Below are positions 33,953-42,593 of a stretch of 64,000 nucleotides of DNA, piece by piece. The stretch spans positions 1 to 64,000 of the forward strand of contig JAEUQK010000005.1 of assembly GCA_016789265.1 (NCBI GenBank), written 5' to 3'. Made by a program: the position numbers and the translations under genes. Below the pieces are notes generated by a model, which had not been told where the DNA came from, made no database searches, and was given only the letters and a program-made list of their open reading frames with translations. Every line of letters starts with the position of its first letter. Positions within the stretch are counted from its first letter, which is position 1. This DNA is from Blastocatellia bacterium. GTDB lineage: Bacteria; Acidobacteriota; Blastocatellia; Pyrinomonadales; Pyrinomonadaceae.

Positions 33953-36391
33953 GTGAATCTGGTCCGCCCACAACTTGCCGTTCTTTGCGCAGCCGTTTTT
34001 CTGTTGTCGGGTGTTAGTGTCGAAGCAAAAGACGACTGGCTAAATATCCGAACTGCCAATTTCAACTTGGTCGGAAACGCCAGTGAAAAGGAATTGAGAC
34101 AGGTCGCGACGAAACTCGAGCAGTTTCGCGAAACATTTCGCCAGATCTTTCCCGGTGCCAAATTGGGCAGTCCGATCCAGACCAATGTCGTGGTATTCAA
34201 GAGTTCGTCTGCTTATGATCCCTATCGGCCGAAACGGCCGGACGGGAAACCAGACACCGGCATCGCCGGCTATTTTCAAGCAGGCGAGGACGTAAATTAC
34301 ATCACTTTATCGACCGAGGGCGAAAAAGAAGACACCTACGGAACGATCTTCCACGAGTACGTTCACAACATTCTAAGTACGAATTTCGGCAGCGGAAATA
34401 TTCCGCCGTGGTTCAATGAAGGGCTCGCCGAATATTACCAGATGTTTCAGATCGAGGACGACCAAAAGGTCGCTCTTGGCCGGATCCAGAACGTACATCT
34501 CGAGCTGCTGCAGCGTACAAAGCTGATCCCGTTGAAACAGTTTTTTGCCATCGATAATTATTCGCTTCATCAGAACGGCAATCACTCGAGAAGTATTTTC
34601 TATGCACAGGCCTGGGCGCTCGTTCATTACCTGATACAGGCCAACGGCGGTGCAAACCTTGAGGCCATCGGAAATTTTCTGAAGCTTTCCATGGGCGGTA
34701 CTGAACCTGAGGAAGCGTTCAGACAGGCGTTCAAGAGCGATTATGCCGCGATGGAAAGATCTCTGAAGAACTACGTCGAACAAAGAAAGTTCTTTTATAC
34801 GACCGTCACATTCACTAAGAAACTCACCTTTGACGATCAGATGAAGGTCAGCCCGCTATCCGAGGCGGAAGCGAACGCGTACTTGGGCGACCTGCTTTAC
34901 CACACACGCCAATACGAAGCCGCAGAGGCAAGGCTTAAGGAAGCGTTGGCTGTCAAAGCCGATTTGAGTATGGCGCTCACCTCGCTCGGCCTCGTTAAGA
35001 TGCGCCAGCGAAAATTTGCCGAGGCAAAGGAAAACCTTGAGAAGGCTATCGCGGACGATCAGAAGAATCATTTTGCGTTTTACAACTATGCGTATGTGCT
35101 GATCCGTGAATACGCCGATGAGTTCGGATACGTGCGCAAATTCCCGCCGGACGTCGTCGATAAGATACGAGCTGCGCTTAAACGTTCGATCGCGCTGAAT
35201 CGCGAGTTTGCCGAGAGCTATCGGCTGCTTGCGTGGGTCGGATTGATAAGCGGTGACGACCTCAACGAATCGCTGGAAACCATTAAGACCGCTATCACAT
35301 ATCGCCCGGGCAACGAACAATATCTGCTGCTGATGGCGCAGATCCTTCTCCGTCAGGAAAAGGTAAAAGACGCAAAGCTGGTCGCTGATCACCTTATCAA
35401 GACCGCGAGCGAAGAAGGCACGCGGACGAATGCCGAACGCATTTTGAGTTCGATCATTCAGTTTGAAAACGCTAAAGCTGCCGCTGAAAAACAAGTTGAC
35501 ATCATCGTGGCCGGAGGCGAAAAACGGCCGACCTTCGTAAGACGCGAAGCCCTTACGGATGAGCAGCTCGCCAAGATCGAGCACGACCGTGAGTTACGAA
35601 ACTTGAATATCATCCTCGAAAAACTCAAGCCGGGCGAGAAAAGAACTCTGGGAAAACTTGCTCAGATCAAGTGTGAGAAGGGCGAAGTGCTATATACGGC
35701 CGAGACTTCGAGCGGAAAACTGACCCTGCGGAGCAAAGATTTCCAGGAGCTGGATGTGACCATCCTTCGCGAAGGAACGAACGACGTTTCTGTGGGGTGC
35801 GATGCGAACATCGGCACAGAACTGGTCGTGATCACTTATGTTCCCGCCGATACGTCCAAGCCCGGTTCAAAGGATCTTTTGACTGGACTGACATTTGTTC
35901 CTGAAGGCTTTCGGCTGATGACCGCTGAGGAGGTTGCCAACGCCCCGAACATTATCGTTCAGGGCGGGCCGCCGACCGACCTTGCGAAGAATGCGGAAGA
36001 AGCGGCCGAGCAACAGGCGAAAATGGAACAACGCCGTCGTGAGATGATGATGCAGCAGATCGATCGTGCTTTGCGGAAGGCCCAGGACGGTGAAACACGC
36101 GTCTTAGGCGGTATTGAAAAGATCGAGTGTTCGGGAAAGAACATTACTGCGATCATCAGGTCGGCAAATGGAAGCTTGAGGTTAAGATCGCCGCAGCCTA
36201 ACGAACTACATTTGAAAACGTTTGTTCCTGATCTGGGCAGCTCGCCACTTGGATGCGGCTTTGGCGCTCCTGACATCTCGGCTGTTATTACCTATCGGCC
36301 ATCAGGCGATGCAAAAGCAAAGTTCGCCGGTGAACTGGTATCTATCGAATTCGTTCCAACGACCTTTGTTCTGGTCCCGTCGGAAAATTAA
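33953..36391 (+). CDS. Secreted MA-like zinc peptidase/TPR protein with duplicated C-terminal domain
   Basis: An 812-residue protein starting at GTG 33953, with GGAGGT at 33939-33944, nine bases upstream. Signal peptide to about residue 25. A gluzincin-type site HEYVH (H134-H138) and NEGLAEYY (about 155-162) follows a DUF1570/peptidase-MA-like fold. TPR repeats cover about 300-500 (ANAYLGDLLYHTRQYEAAEA, ALTSLGLVKMRQRKFAEA). The C-terminus has two copies of an unnamed beta domain, about 556-635 and 705-785. Its stop interlocks with that of the convergent gene in TTAA (36388-36391). A periplasmic peptidase or sensor role is inferred. Confidence 0.8.
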   Translation: MNLVRPQLAVLCAAVFLLSGVSVEAKDDWLNIRTANFNLVGNASEKELRQVATKLEQFRETFRQIFPGAKLGSPIQTNVVVFKSSSAYDPYRPKRPDGKPDTGIAGYFQAGEDVNYITLSTEGEKEDTYGTIFHEYVHNILSTNFGSGNIPPWFNEGLAEYYQMFQIEDDQKVALGRIQNVHLELLQRTKLIPLKQFFAIDNYSLHQNGNHSRSIFYAQAWALVHYLIQANGGANLEAIGNFLKLSMGGTEPEEAFRQAFKSDYAAMERSLKNYVEQRKFFYTTVTFTKKLTFDDQMKVSPLSEAEANAYLGDLLYHTRQYEAAEARLKEALAVKADLSMALTSLGLVKMRQRKFAEAKENLEKAIADDQKNHFAFYNYAYVLIREYADEFGYVRKFPPDVVDKIRAALKRSIALNREFAESYRLLAWVGLISGDDLNESLETIKTAITYRPGNEQYLLLMAQILLRQEKVKDAKLVADHLIKTASEEGTRTNAERILSSIIQFENAKAAAEKQVDIIVAGGEKRPTFVRREALTDEQLAKIEHDRELRNLNIILEKLKPGEKRTLGKLAQIKCEKGEVLYTAETSSGKLTLRSKDFQELDVTILREGTNDVSVGCDANIGTELVVITYVPADTSKPGSKDLLTGLTFVPEGFRLMTAEEVANAPNIIVQGGPPTDLAKNAEEAAEQQAKMEQRRREMMMQQIDRALRKAQDGETRVLGGIEKIECSGKNITAIIRSANGSLRLRSPQPNELHLKTFVPDLGSSPLGCGFGAPDISAVITYRPSGDAKAKFAGELVSIEFVPTTFVLVPSEN

Positions 36392-36849
36392 CGGACCCTT
36401 GCTGTGATCGTGATTTCCTTGTTCCGGGGCGGATAACAGACCTCGTCTGTACAGGCCTGATAGCGAACGACGGCGCGGAGGCGAACTGTGTCTCCCTTGA
36501 ATCCCGTCGGAACCGTAACCGTAAACGGAAACCGAACGGTGCCCTCATAAACATTGATCGTATTCTCAGAGAACTGAAATTTGCGGTTCACGCCGCGCGG
36601 GAACGTCGGGCCGCTGATCCGTACGCCGGCGCCGCTTAGGCGGACCGTCGTCGGGATCGCATACTCGCTTGCGGGCCGGCTTGAATTCACGTGAAGCCCG
36701 CCGGGAATGGTAAGCACTATCGAGCCTTTTGCTGAACCTCCTCGCGTGACCGAACCGCCCGTGATCGATCCGCTGACCGACTGACCGTAAGTGGAAACGA
36801 TGCCTAGGATAAGAACCGCAAACAAATATTCAAATGATCTCATTCTCAT
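36388..36849 (-). CDS. Stand-alone DsbD N-terminal (alpha)-like domain protein
   Basis: A 153-residue protein with a signal peptide (to about residue 22). The Ig-like domain has GGLHVNSSRPASEYAIP and ends with RYQACTDEVCYPPRNKEITI. The CxxxxC pair and the following YPP are the redox cysteines and cap region of the DsbD alpha domain. Here it comes without the membrane and thioredoxin domains, so it would have to get electrons from another partner. Role in periplasmic thiol exchange is inferred. It overlaps the convergent peptidase by four bases. Confidence 0.75.
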   Translation of the reverse strand: MRMRSFEYLFAVLILGIVSTYGQSVSGSITGGSVTRGGSAKGSIVLTIPGGLHVNSSRPASEYAIPTTVRLSGAGVRISGPTFPRGVNRKFQFSENTINVYEGTVRFPFTVTVPTGFKGDTVRLRAVVRYQACTDEVCYPPRNKEITITARVR

Positions 36850-36891
36850 AATAATTGCTTTCAGATGAAGATTTTCCCGTTTGGGATGTGT

Positions 36892-37410
36892 TTATTTGAT
36901 CCTTAGGCGTTCGATAGCCTCTTCCAGTTTACTAAGGATCGACTCACTGTATTCGGATAGGACGCTCGCTCGAGCCTCATAGACATTATTACCGCGAGTT
37001 ACCAGTTTGGTCAGCACATCAAATTCTGCTCCGTCCTCGGTTTTTTTCGTCATCAATACCGTTGCCTTTTCTCCGCCATCCAAATACGGCTGCTCGCTTT
37101 CGACAGACTCCGAACGCTCAGCGATCTCGTTCCGGACCTCTTCGATCGTTGTATCGCGACGGATATTGATCTCCAGTTTCGCTTGTCTTATGTCCTTTTT
37201 GCCGACAGTTCCGAATTCTTTTGAATACGACCGAAACGCCAGACCGGATCCGTCGTTTAAGACATGTAGAAAACCTTCCGGCTTTTCGACCACAAATTCG
37301 TCAGTTTCAACAGTTTCGGCGACAAACGCTGCCGCGGCATTTTTCTTTATGCGCGTCGAAGCCCACGCCATAATTGCAACAAGGATCAATCCCGGGATAA
37401 GTAGTTCCAT
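36892..37410 (-). CDS. Hypothetical membrane-anchored protein
   Basis: A 172-residue protein with one N-terminal membrane segment (about 2-18; LLIPGLILVAIMAWA). The remainder is soluble, alpha/beta and charged (EGFLHVLNDGSGLAFRSYSKEFG, TTIEEVRNEIAERSE, SILSKLEEAIERLRIK). No family is recognised. It lies 42 bases upstream of the DsbD-like gene and 43 bases downstream of rlmN, all on the minus strand, so an operon is possible. Confidence 0.65.
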   Translation of the reverse strand: MELLIPGLILVAIMAWASTRIKKNAAAAFVAETVETDEFVVEKPEGFLHVLNDGSGLAFRSYSKEFGTVGKKDIRQAKLEINIRRDTTIEEVRNEIAERSESVESEQPYLDGGEKATVLMTKKTEDGAEFDVLTKLVTRGNNVYEARASVLSEYSESILSKLEEAIERLRIK

Positions 37411-37453
37411 ACAAAACTGTCCGACAAACTTAACTTTGCCGCTTTCGTAATGA

Positions 37454-38527
37454 TCAACAAACTGAGGTTTGTTGGACGGCCGCTAGTTGTCCGCACGCGG
37501 CGAAAATGTCACGGCCTCGCGGCGTTCGGATATATGCCGATACATCTTGAGATTCAAGTATTTCCTTGAAACGCTTAACTTGTTCCGGTGAAGACGGACG
37601 ATAATCCAATTGCTCTGCCGGGTTGTGCGGGATCAGATTGATCTTCACTTTCCGCAATCCGTATTTGCGCAGTAGCGATGCCAATTCTGAGGCCTGTGCG
37701 TCCGAATCGTTGACGCCGCCGAGCAAAACGTACTCGAACGTAAACCGTTCGCCGCGTTTCAATGTTTTCTCGAATGCCTTGGCAGCCTCAAAAAGCTTAT
37801 CGATCGGCCAGCGTTTGTTTATCGGCATCAGCTTGTCCCGAAGTTCGTCGTTCGCCGCCGAAAGCGAGATCGCCAGATTCGGCCGATTTTCGAGTTCTGA
37901 GAATTCAAAGATCTTCGGCACGATACCGGCTGTCGATACCGTGACACGGCCCGGAACAATATGTAGTCCGTTCTCGTCCGACATTATTTCCAAGGCCTTG
38001 ATCAAATTCTCAAAATTCAGGAAAGGCTCGCCTTCGCCCATCGCCACAAGGTTTGTCCCGTGCGGCGTATCGTTTCCGATGCCGTAAACGTCATTCAGCA
38101 CGATAACGATCTGTTCGATGATCTCGCCGGCAGTCAGATTACGCAGTAATCCCAGCTTTGCTGTAAGGCAGAAATCGCACTTGAGAGGACAGCCCGACTG
38201 GGACGAGAAACAGATCGTGTCGCGGTTTTCCGTTGGGATAAAAACAGTCTCGACCGGATGACCATCGGGCGTCTTCATCAGAAATCGCCGCGTTCCGTCA
38301 ATGGAAGTATATTTTGATTCGACTTTGAGTGTCCGTGTCGTTGTGGCTTGGCTAAGTTTTTCCCTCAACGCCTTTGGGAGATCGGTCATTTCTTCAAACG
38401 ACATCAACCGCCGTCCGTGCAAACCGCGAAAGACCTGATCCGCGCGGTACCGCGGCTCGCCGAGCCCCGCAAAAAGCTCGATAAGTTCCGATCGCGAAAA
38501 ACCTCTCAGATGGGGAAATTCAGACAT
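37454..38527 (-). CDS. rlmN: 23S rRNA (adenine2503-C2)-methyltransferase RlmN
   Basis: A 357-residue radical-SAM enzyme that methylates A2503 of 23S rRNA and also A37 of some tRNAs. The cluster motif CxxxCxxC is at C113, C117 and C120 (GCPLKCDFC). The methyl-carrying cysteine is C345 in FAACGQL, and GEGEPFLNFENL is the SAM-binding GGEP variant. Both catalytic cysteines are present, so it should be active. It is the first gene of a possible minus-strand unit with two small envelope genes. Confidence 0.96.
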   Translation of the reverse strand: MSEFPHLRGFSRSELIELFAGLGEPRYRADQVFRGLHGRRLMSFEEMTDLPKALREKLSQATTTRTLKVESKYTSIDGTRRFLMKTPDGHPVETVFIPTENRDTICFSSQSGCPLKCDFCLTAKLGLLRNLTAGEIIEQIVIVLNDVYGIGNDTPHGTNLVAMGEGEPFLNFENLIKALEIMSDENGLHIVPGRVTVSTAGIVPKIFEFSELENRPNLAISLSAANDELRDKLMPINKRWPIDKLFEAAKAFEKTLKRGERFTFEYVLLGGVNDSDAQASELASLLRKYGLRKVKINLIPHNPAEQLDYRPSSPEQVKRFKEILESQDVSAYIRTPRGRDIFAACGQLAAVQQTSVC

Positions 38528-38631
38528 CGCCTAGATTTTATCGCATTTGAAGCCCATGGGCATTGTCAGGCCTGTTTCGCAAACGACGGCTGCGGTGAGC
38601 CCATCAGGTAAACTAAGGATTTGGTAAACTT

Positions 38632-39495
38632 ATGTCCGTGGATCGCGTTCGAAATTGGGCATTTGTTTTGATCGCTCTGTACGGAGCGATCCTTGCGTTT
38701 ACGGCGTGCCAACACGTTGCCGGACCCGAAGTTCCGCGCGCGCATCCCGGAAGTGAATTCACGCCGGCGAACAATAAGAATACGGCCTTTGGCAATCCCT
38801 CCAACGCAACCGATGATCCAACAAATATTGAAAACTATCTGATCGTTGGTGAAGGTTCGGTCATTTCATATAACAATTCTCGAGGTACTCCGAATTGGGT
38901 CTCATGGCGGACGACCAAGTCCGACTTGGGCGAGAAACTGGAACGTCCCGAGTTTCAGCCTGATCCACGCCTGCCGAAGGGTTACCGGAGAGTCAGCTAT
39001 TCCGATTACTCGGGAAGCGGTTTCGACCGAGGCCATCTTCTCCCGAGCGCGGATCGTTTTGCCGAACCGAGGCTGAACGAAGAGACCTTCTTTATGACGA
39101 ATGTCGTTCCGCAAACCGAAGCGTTGAATCAATATCCGTGGAACATGCTTGAGATGTACGTTCGTTCGCAGGTTTGGCGTGGATTCGACGCGTACCAGAT
39201 CGCTGGAGCATATGGCGATAAAGGCCGACTGAAAGGAAAGGTCACAGTACCTACGAACTGCTGGAAGATCGTTGTTCTTTTGCCGAACGGGACAAGACCG
39301 GACCAGATCGATGAGCGTACACGCATCATCGCGGTTGATATGCCCAACAATGACGGTATCGAGGAGGAGCCTTGGGACAAGTATAAGACAACGATCAGGG
39401 CGATCGAAGAAAAGACCGGGCTCGACTTTTTCATCGCCATGCCGCGAGAGTTGCAGGACAAGATAGAGACGCGGATCGAAACGCGAAACCGCTGA
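38632..39495 (+). CDS. DNA/RNA non-specific endonuclease (NUC1), exported
   Basis: A 287-residue protein with an N-terminal export signal (about 8-27). Cys27 in FTACQ could be a lipoprotein attachment site, though Phe at -3 is unusual. The nuclease domain has GNPSNATDDPTNIENYL, FDRGHLLPSADR (catalytic His) and FFMTNVVPQ. It is a compact relative of the nuclease at 29062-30759, sharing the same NPSNAT entry motif but lacking the lamin-tail and Ig domains. Likely degrades external DNA. It is followed closely (32 bases) by a small exported protein. Confidence 0.87.
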   Translation: MSVDRVRNWAFVLIALYGAILAFTACQHVAGPEVPRAHPGSEFTPANNKNTAFGNPSNATDDPTNIENYLIVGEGSVISYNNSRGTPNWVSWRTTKSDLGEKLERPEFQPDPRLPKGYRRVSYSDYSGSGFDRGHLLPSADRFAEPRLNEETFFMTNVVPQTEALNQYPWNMLEMYVRSQVWRGFDAYQIAGAYGDKGRLKGKVTVPTNCWKIVVLLPNGTRPDQIDERTRIIAVDMPNNDGIEEEPWDKYKTTIRAIEEKTGLDFFIAMPRELQDKIETRIETRNR

Positions 39496-39527
39496 AACAT
39501 TGTCTGCAAAGTCCCGTAATAAACGGG

Positions 39528-40070
39528 ATGAAAGACCTGATCCTTATCGCGGCGCTATCACTCTGTTCGCTTTCTGTTATGGCTCAAGATCCGACACCTG
39601 CCCCGACACCCAAAGAAGCCGATCCGGCAGATGTTTCGACACTCGACGGTATTATGAAAGCCGTCTATGACGTGATCTCAGGCGACGCGGGCGTAAAGCG
39701 CAATTGGGTTCGATTCCGAACGCTGTTTCATAAAGATGCTCGTCTTATCCCTACCGGAAAGAACCAGCAGACCGGCGTTTACGGCGGCAACGCGCTCTCA
39801 CCTGAAGACTACATCAAGCGCGTCGAGCCAGTATTTGCCGCCCAGGGCTTTCACGAACGCGAGTTGGCACGACACGTCGATCAATACGGCAACATCGCTC
39901 AGGTCTTTTCGACCTATCACGCGTTTCGCAAAAAGGACGACAAAGAAGCCTTTCTTCGGGGTATCAACAGTTTTCAGCTTCTGAATGACGGAAAACGCTG
40001 GTGGATCGTAACTATATACTGGCAGGCAGAAACGCCCGATAACCCGATACCGAAACAATTCCTTAAATAG
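39528..40070 (+). CDS. Exported NTF2/SnoaL-like protein of unknown function
   Basis: A 180-residue protein with a signal peptide (1-19, cut after VMA), then a Pro/Thr linker. The fold looks NTF2-like: AVYDVISGDAGVKRNWVRFR, LFHKDARLIP, RHVDQYGNIAQVFSTYHAF and a closing strand GKRWWIVTIYWQ. Such domains bind or turn over small molecules, but active-site residues cannot be assigned. It sits 32 bases behind the nuclease gene and may be coexpressed. Confidence 0.7.
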   Translation: MKDLILIAALSLCSLSVMAQDPTPAPTPKEADPADVSTLDGIMKAVYDVISGDAGVKRNWVRFRTLFHKDARLIPTGKNQQTGVYGGNALSPEDYIKRVEPVFAAQGFHERELARHVDQYGNIAQVFSTYHAFRKKDDKEAFLRGINSFQLLNDGKRWWIVTIYWQAETPDNPIPKQFLK

Positions 40071-40128
40071 AATCCGATTACCCGTCTCATTCGAAGTGTA
40101 TGCTTTGTTGTAATTACAGCCCGTTTCT

Positions 40129-40581
40129 ATGGCAGAGCATACACTGACCAGATCTATCACCATCGGCCGTCCGCTTCGAGAGGTTTTCGATTTCTTTGCC
40201 GACGCCGGGAATCTCGAGCGCATCACTCCGCCCGAACTCAATTTTCACATCATCACGCCTCAGCCGATCGATATCGAGAAAGGAACGCTTATTGATTACA
40301 GCCTGAAACTAAGAGGCTTGCCGATGAAATGGAGAACGGAGATCTCGGTATGGGATCCGCCGTTCGAGTTTGTCGATCAACAGTTGAGCGGTCCTTACAA
40401 ACAATGGATCCATCGGCACAGGTTCACGGAGCTTGAAAAGGGTAAAACGCTGATAGAAGACGAAGTAAGGTATCGCTTACCGCTCGAACCTCTCGGCGAT
40501 GTGGTTCATTTCATCGTCCGCCGCGAACTGAACTACATTTTCGATCATCGCCAGAAAACCGTTGCAGAATTGTTGAGCTAG
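40129..40581 (+). CDS. SRPBCC (START-like) ligand-binding protein
   Basis: A 150-residue cytoplasmic protein. PLREVFDFFADAGNLERITP at the N-terminus, LRGLPMKWRTEI in the middle, and a long C-terminal helix (IVRRELNYIFDHRQKTVAEL) are typical of the polyketide-cyclase-like SRPBCC family sometimes annotated as cell-division inhibitor. The hydrophobic cavity probably binds a lipid or other small molecule. Its TAG is interlocked with the dapF-like stop on the other strand in CTAG (40578-40581). Confidence 0.8.
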   Translation: MAEHTLTRSITIGRPLREVFDFFADAGNLERITPPELNFHIITPQPIDIEKGTLIDYSLKLRGLPMKWRTEISVWDPPFEFVDQQLSGPYKQWIHRHRFTELEKGKTLIEDEVRYRLPLEPLGDVVHFIVRRELNYIFDHRQKTVAELLS

Positions 40582-41423
40582 AATTCGCCGCAAAATGCCA
40601 GGTCGGCACGGCCGGTAATGACGATCTCATCATCATCGCGCCACAAAAACTCCGTAGTTCCGCCCTCGGTGTGGACAGAGACCTTTCTTTCCGTGCGGCC
40701 TGTCAATGCCGATAAGACTGCCGAACCGCTGACGCACGTTCCTGATGATGCCGTTTCTCCTGCGCCTCGTTCCCATATCTTCAACTCGATATTTTCGCGG
40801 TCGATCACTTTAACGAAGACGATATTCGCCCGTTCGGGAAAAGCTTCGTGAGACTCCAGCGCTTTTCCGTGAGCCCGCCAGGCTGGTTCGAATTCATCGA
40901 CGAACGTGACGGCTACCGGATTTCCGACATTAACGCACGACATTCGGAACTCTTTCCCATTCGCGATCACAGGAAGATCAATGACCGTGTCAATTGGGTG
41001 CTGGCTCGCGACCGGCACTTCATCGCTCGAAAACTTTGGTTTCCCTATCTCTGCCGCAAACCAATAATGGCCGGGAGAGATCGTTTCGATCAGTTTGTAA
41101 TTCTTGATCCCGCTTCGTGTCTTGAGCCGCAGGTTCGGATCGGACCAAAGCTCTTTGAAATAAATATAAGAAACGGCGCATCGCGTCCCGTTACCGGAAA
41201 AGCCTGCTACGCTTCCGTCCGGGTTAACGATCTCGCAAAAGAAATCTGCGTCGCCTCCGTCGAGTTTTTCTATGATCGCGATCCCGTCAGAACCGACGCC
41301 GGTATGCCGCTGACAAATCGAAAGCGCGAGATCGACCTGATCGATCGACGCGGGGATATTGCCGCGTTCGATAACGATGTAGTCGTTTCCGAAGCCGTGG
41401 AATTTGCAGAAAGAAATGGTCAC
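40578..41423 (-). CDS. dapF: Diaminopimelate epimerase homologue lacking both catalytic cysteines
   Basis: About 281 residues from GTG 41423 (MTISFCKFHGFGNDY, the normal DapF start); a TTG at 41441 would overlap the upstream gene. Fold and substrate-loop motifs are conserved: HGFGNDY, NPDGS, NVGNPVAV and ERGAGET. DapF uses two cysteines as acid and base, in CGNG and in ETxACGTG. Here these are FSGNG with Ser76 and ETASSGTC with Ser227. Both serines were checked in the DNA. Normal LL- to meso-DAP epimerisation is therefore doubtful; another isomerase or racemase reaction, or a shifted cysteine (C82, C230), is possible. Confidence 0.8.
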   Translation of the reverse strand: MTISFCKFHGFGNDYIVIERGNIPASIDQVDLALSICQRHTGVGSDGIAIIEKLDGGDADFFCEIVNPDGSVAGFSGNGTRCAVSYIYFKELWSDPNLRLKTRSGIKNYKLIETISPGHYWFAAEIGKPKFSSDEVPVASQHPIDTVIDLPVIANGKEFRMSCVNVGNPVAVTFVDEFEPAWRAHGKALESHEAFPERANIVFVKVIDRENIELKIWERGAGETASSGTCVSGSAVLSALTGRTERKVSVHTEGGTTEFLWRDDDEIVITGRADLAFCGEF

Positions 41424-41428
41424 AAAGC

Positions 41429-42475
41429 TTAGTTCACCCAATCGGCGACAAATACGTTTGTGTCACCCTCTTTTGCCGCATTGCGGTTTGAGGCGAATAC
41501 GAGCTTCTTGCCGTCAGGCGAAAACATCGGGAACCCGTCAAATGTCTCGTTGTAGGTGACGCGTTCCAGTCCCGTTCCGTCCACATTGATCAATGCGAGG
41601 TCGAAGTTGCGTTTCCGCGGGTCGCTGGCAAAATTGTTGGTGCAGAAGATGATCTTCTTACCGTCCGGCGTAAAAAACGGCGCGAATGACGCGGCGCCAA
41701 GTTTCGTTACCTGGCGTTTGTTGGTGCCATCAGCGTTCATCACCCAAACCTCGAATACGGTCGGCTCGATCAGGTTGTTTGCAAGGCGGTCTTTGTAACG
41801 CGCGATCTCTGCCGCGGTCTTGGGATGATATGAACGATATACGATCTGTTTGCCGTCCGGTGAAAAGAACGCTCCGCCGTCGTAACCAAGTTCGGTGGTC
41901 AGGCGCTTTACGTTCTTTCCCTTCGTGTCCATTACATAAAGGTCAAGGTCGCCGTCACGCATCGATGTAAAAATGACTTTCTTTCCGTCGGGCGAGACTG
42001 TCGCTTCGGCGTCATAGCCCGGCGAATTGGTCAATTGCTTAATGTTCTTGCCGTCGGCAGTTGCAGAGAAAATATCGTAGGTCGGATAGATCGCCCACAC
42101 GTAGCCTTTCGAAAAGTCCGGATTCGGCGGACATTCTTTAGCACCAAGATGCGTCGAACCGTAAAGAATGTTTTTGTTCTTATTAAAGAAATATGAGCAC
42201 GTCGTACGGCCCTCGCCGTTGGATATCATCTTTGTTCCCGTGCCGTCGGCATTCATCGTATAGATCTGGTCACAGCCGTGGCCGTCCCGTTTTGATTGGA
42301 ACGTCAGCTTTTTGCCGTCGCTCGACCAATATGCCTCAGCATTCTCTCCGCCAAAGGTAAGCTGCTTGATGTTTTTGATGCGTTTTTCACCTTCGACGGC
42401 CAGGTTTCCTCCCTGAGCGAAAATGTTAACCGTTAAGGCGAATATGACGACGAAAAAAAGCGATACAAATCTCAT
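41429..42475 (-). CDS. Secreted TolB-like PD40 propeller protein
   Basis: A 348-residue protein with a signal peptide (1 to about 20, cut after IFA). At least five PD40 repeats are visible (SSDGKKLTFQSKRDG, SPDGKKVIFTSMRDGDLDLY, SPDGKQIVYRSYHPK, TPDGKKIIFCTN, SPDGKKLVFASNRNA). It has no TolB N-terminal domain and no peptidase domain, so a binding or scaffold role in the periplasm is most likely. It is five bases upstream of the likely dapF-like start, so the two are probably cotranscribed. Confidence 0.85.
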   Translation of the reverse strand: MRFVSLFFVVIFALTVNIFAQGGNLAVEGEKRIKNIKQLTFGGENAEAYWSSDGKKLTFQSKRDGHGCDQIYTMNADGTGTKMISNGEGRTTCSYFFNKNKNILYGSTHLGAKECPPNPDFSKGYVWAIYPTYDIFSATADGKNIKQLTNSPGYDAEATVSPDGKKVIFTSMRDGDLDLYVMDTKGKNVKRLTTELGYDGGAFFSPDGKQIVYRSYHPKTAAEIARYKDRLANNLIEPTVFEVWVMNADGTNKRQVTKLGAASFAPFFTPDGKKIIFCTNNFASDPRKRNFDLALINVDGTGLERVTYNETFDGFPMFSPDGKKLVFASNRNAAKEGDTNVFVADWVN

Positions 42476-42593
42476 AATTTCAATGTTAATATTCCTGATA
42501 ATTTATCTGCCGAATCCGAGATTATTAGTTTACCGAATAAACTCTCTAATCAAAACTCGCGGCCATCCGCCTCCGGAGATGATTCGTTGACCT

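Noticed and set aside
38552..38561. Perfect palindrome GCCCATGGGC between rlmN and the nuclease gene
   Set aside because: Only 10 bases long and GC-rich; expected by chance in a window of this size.
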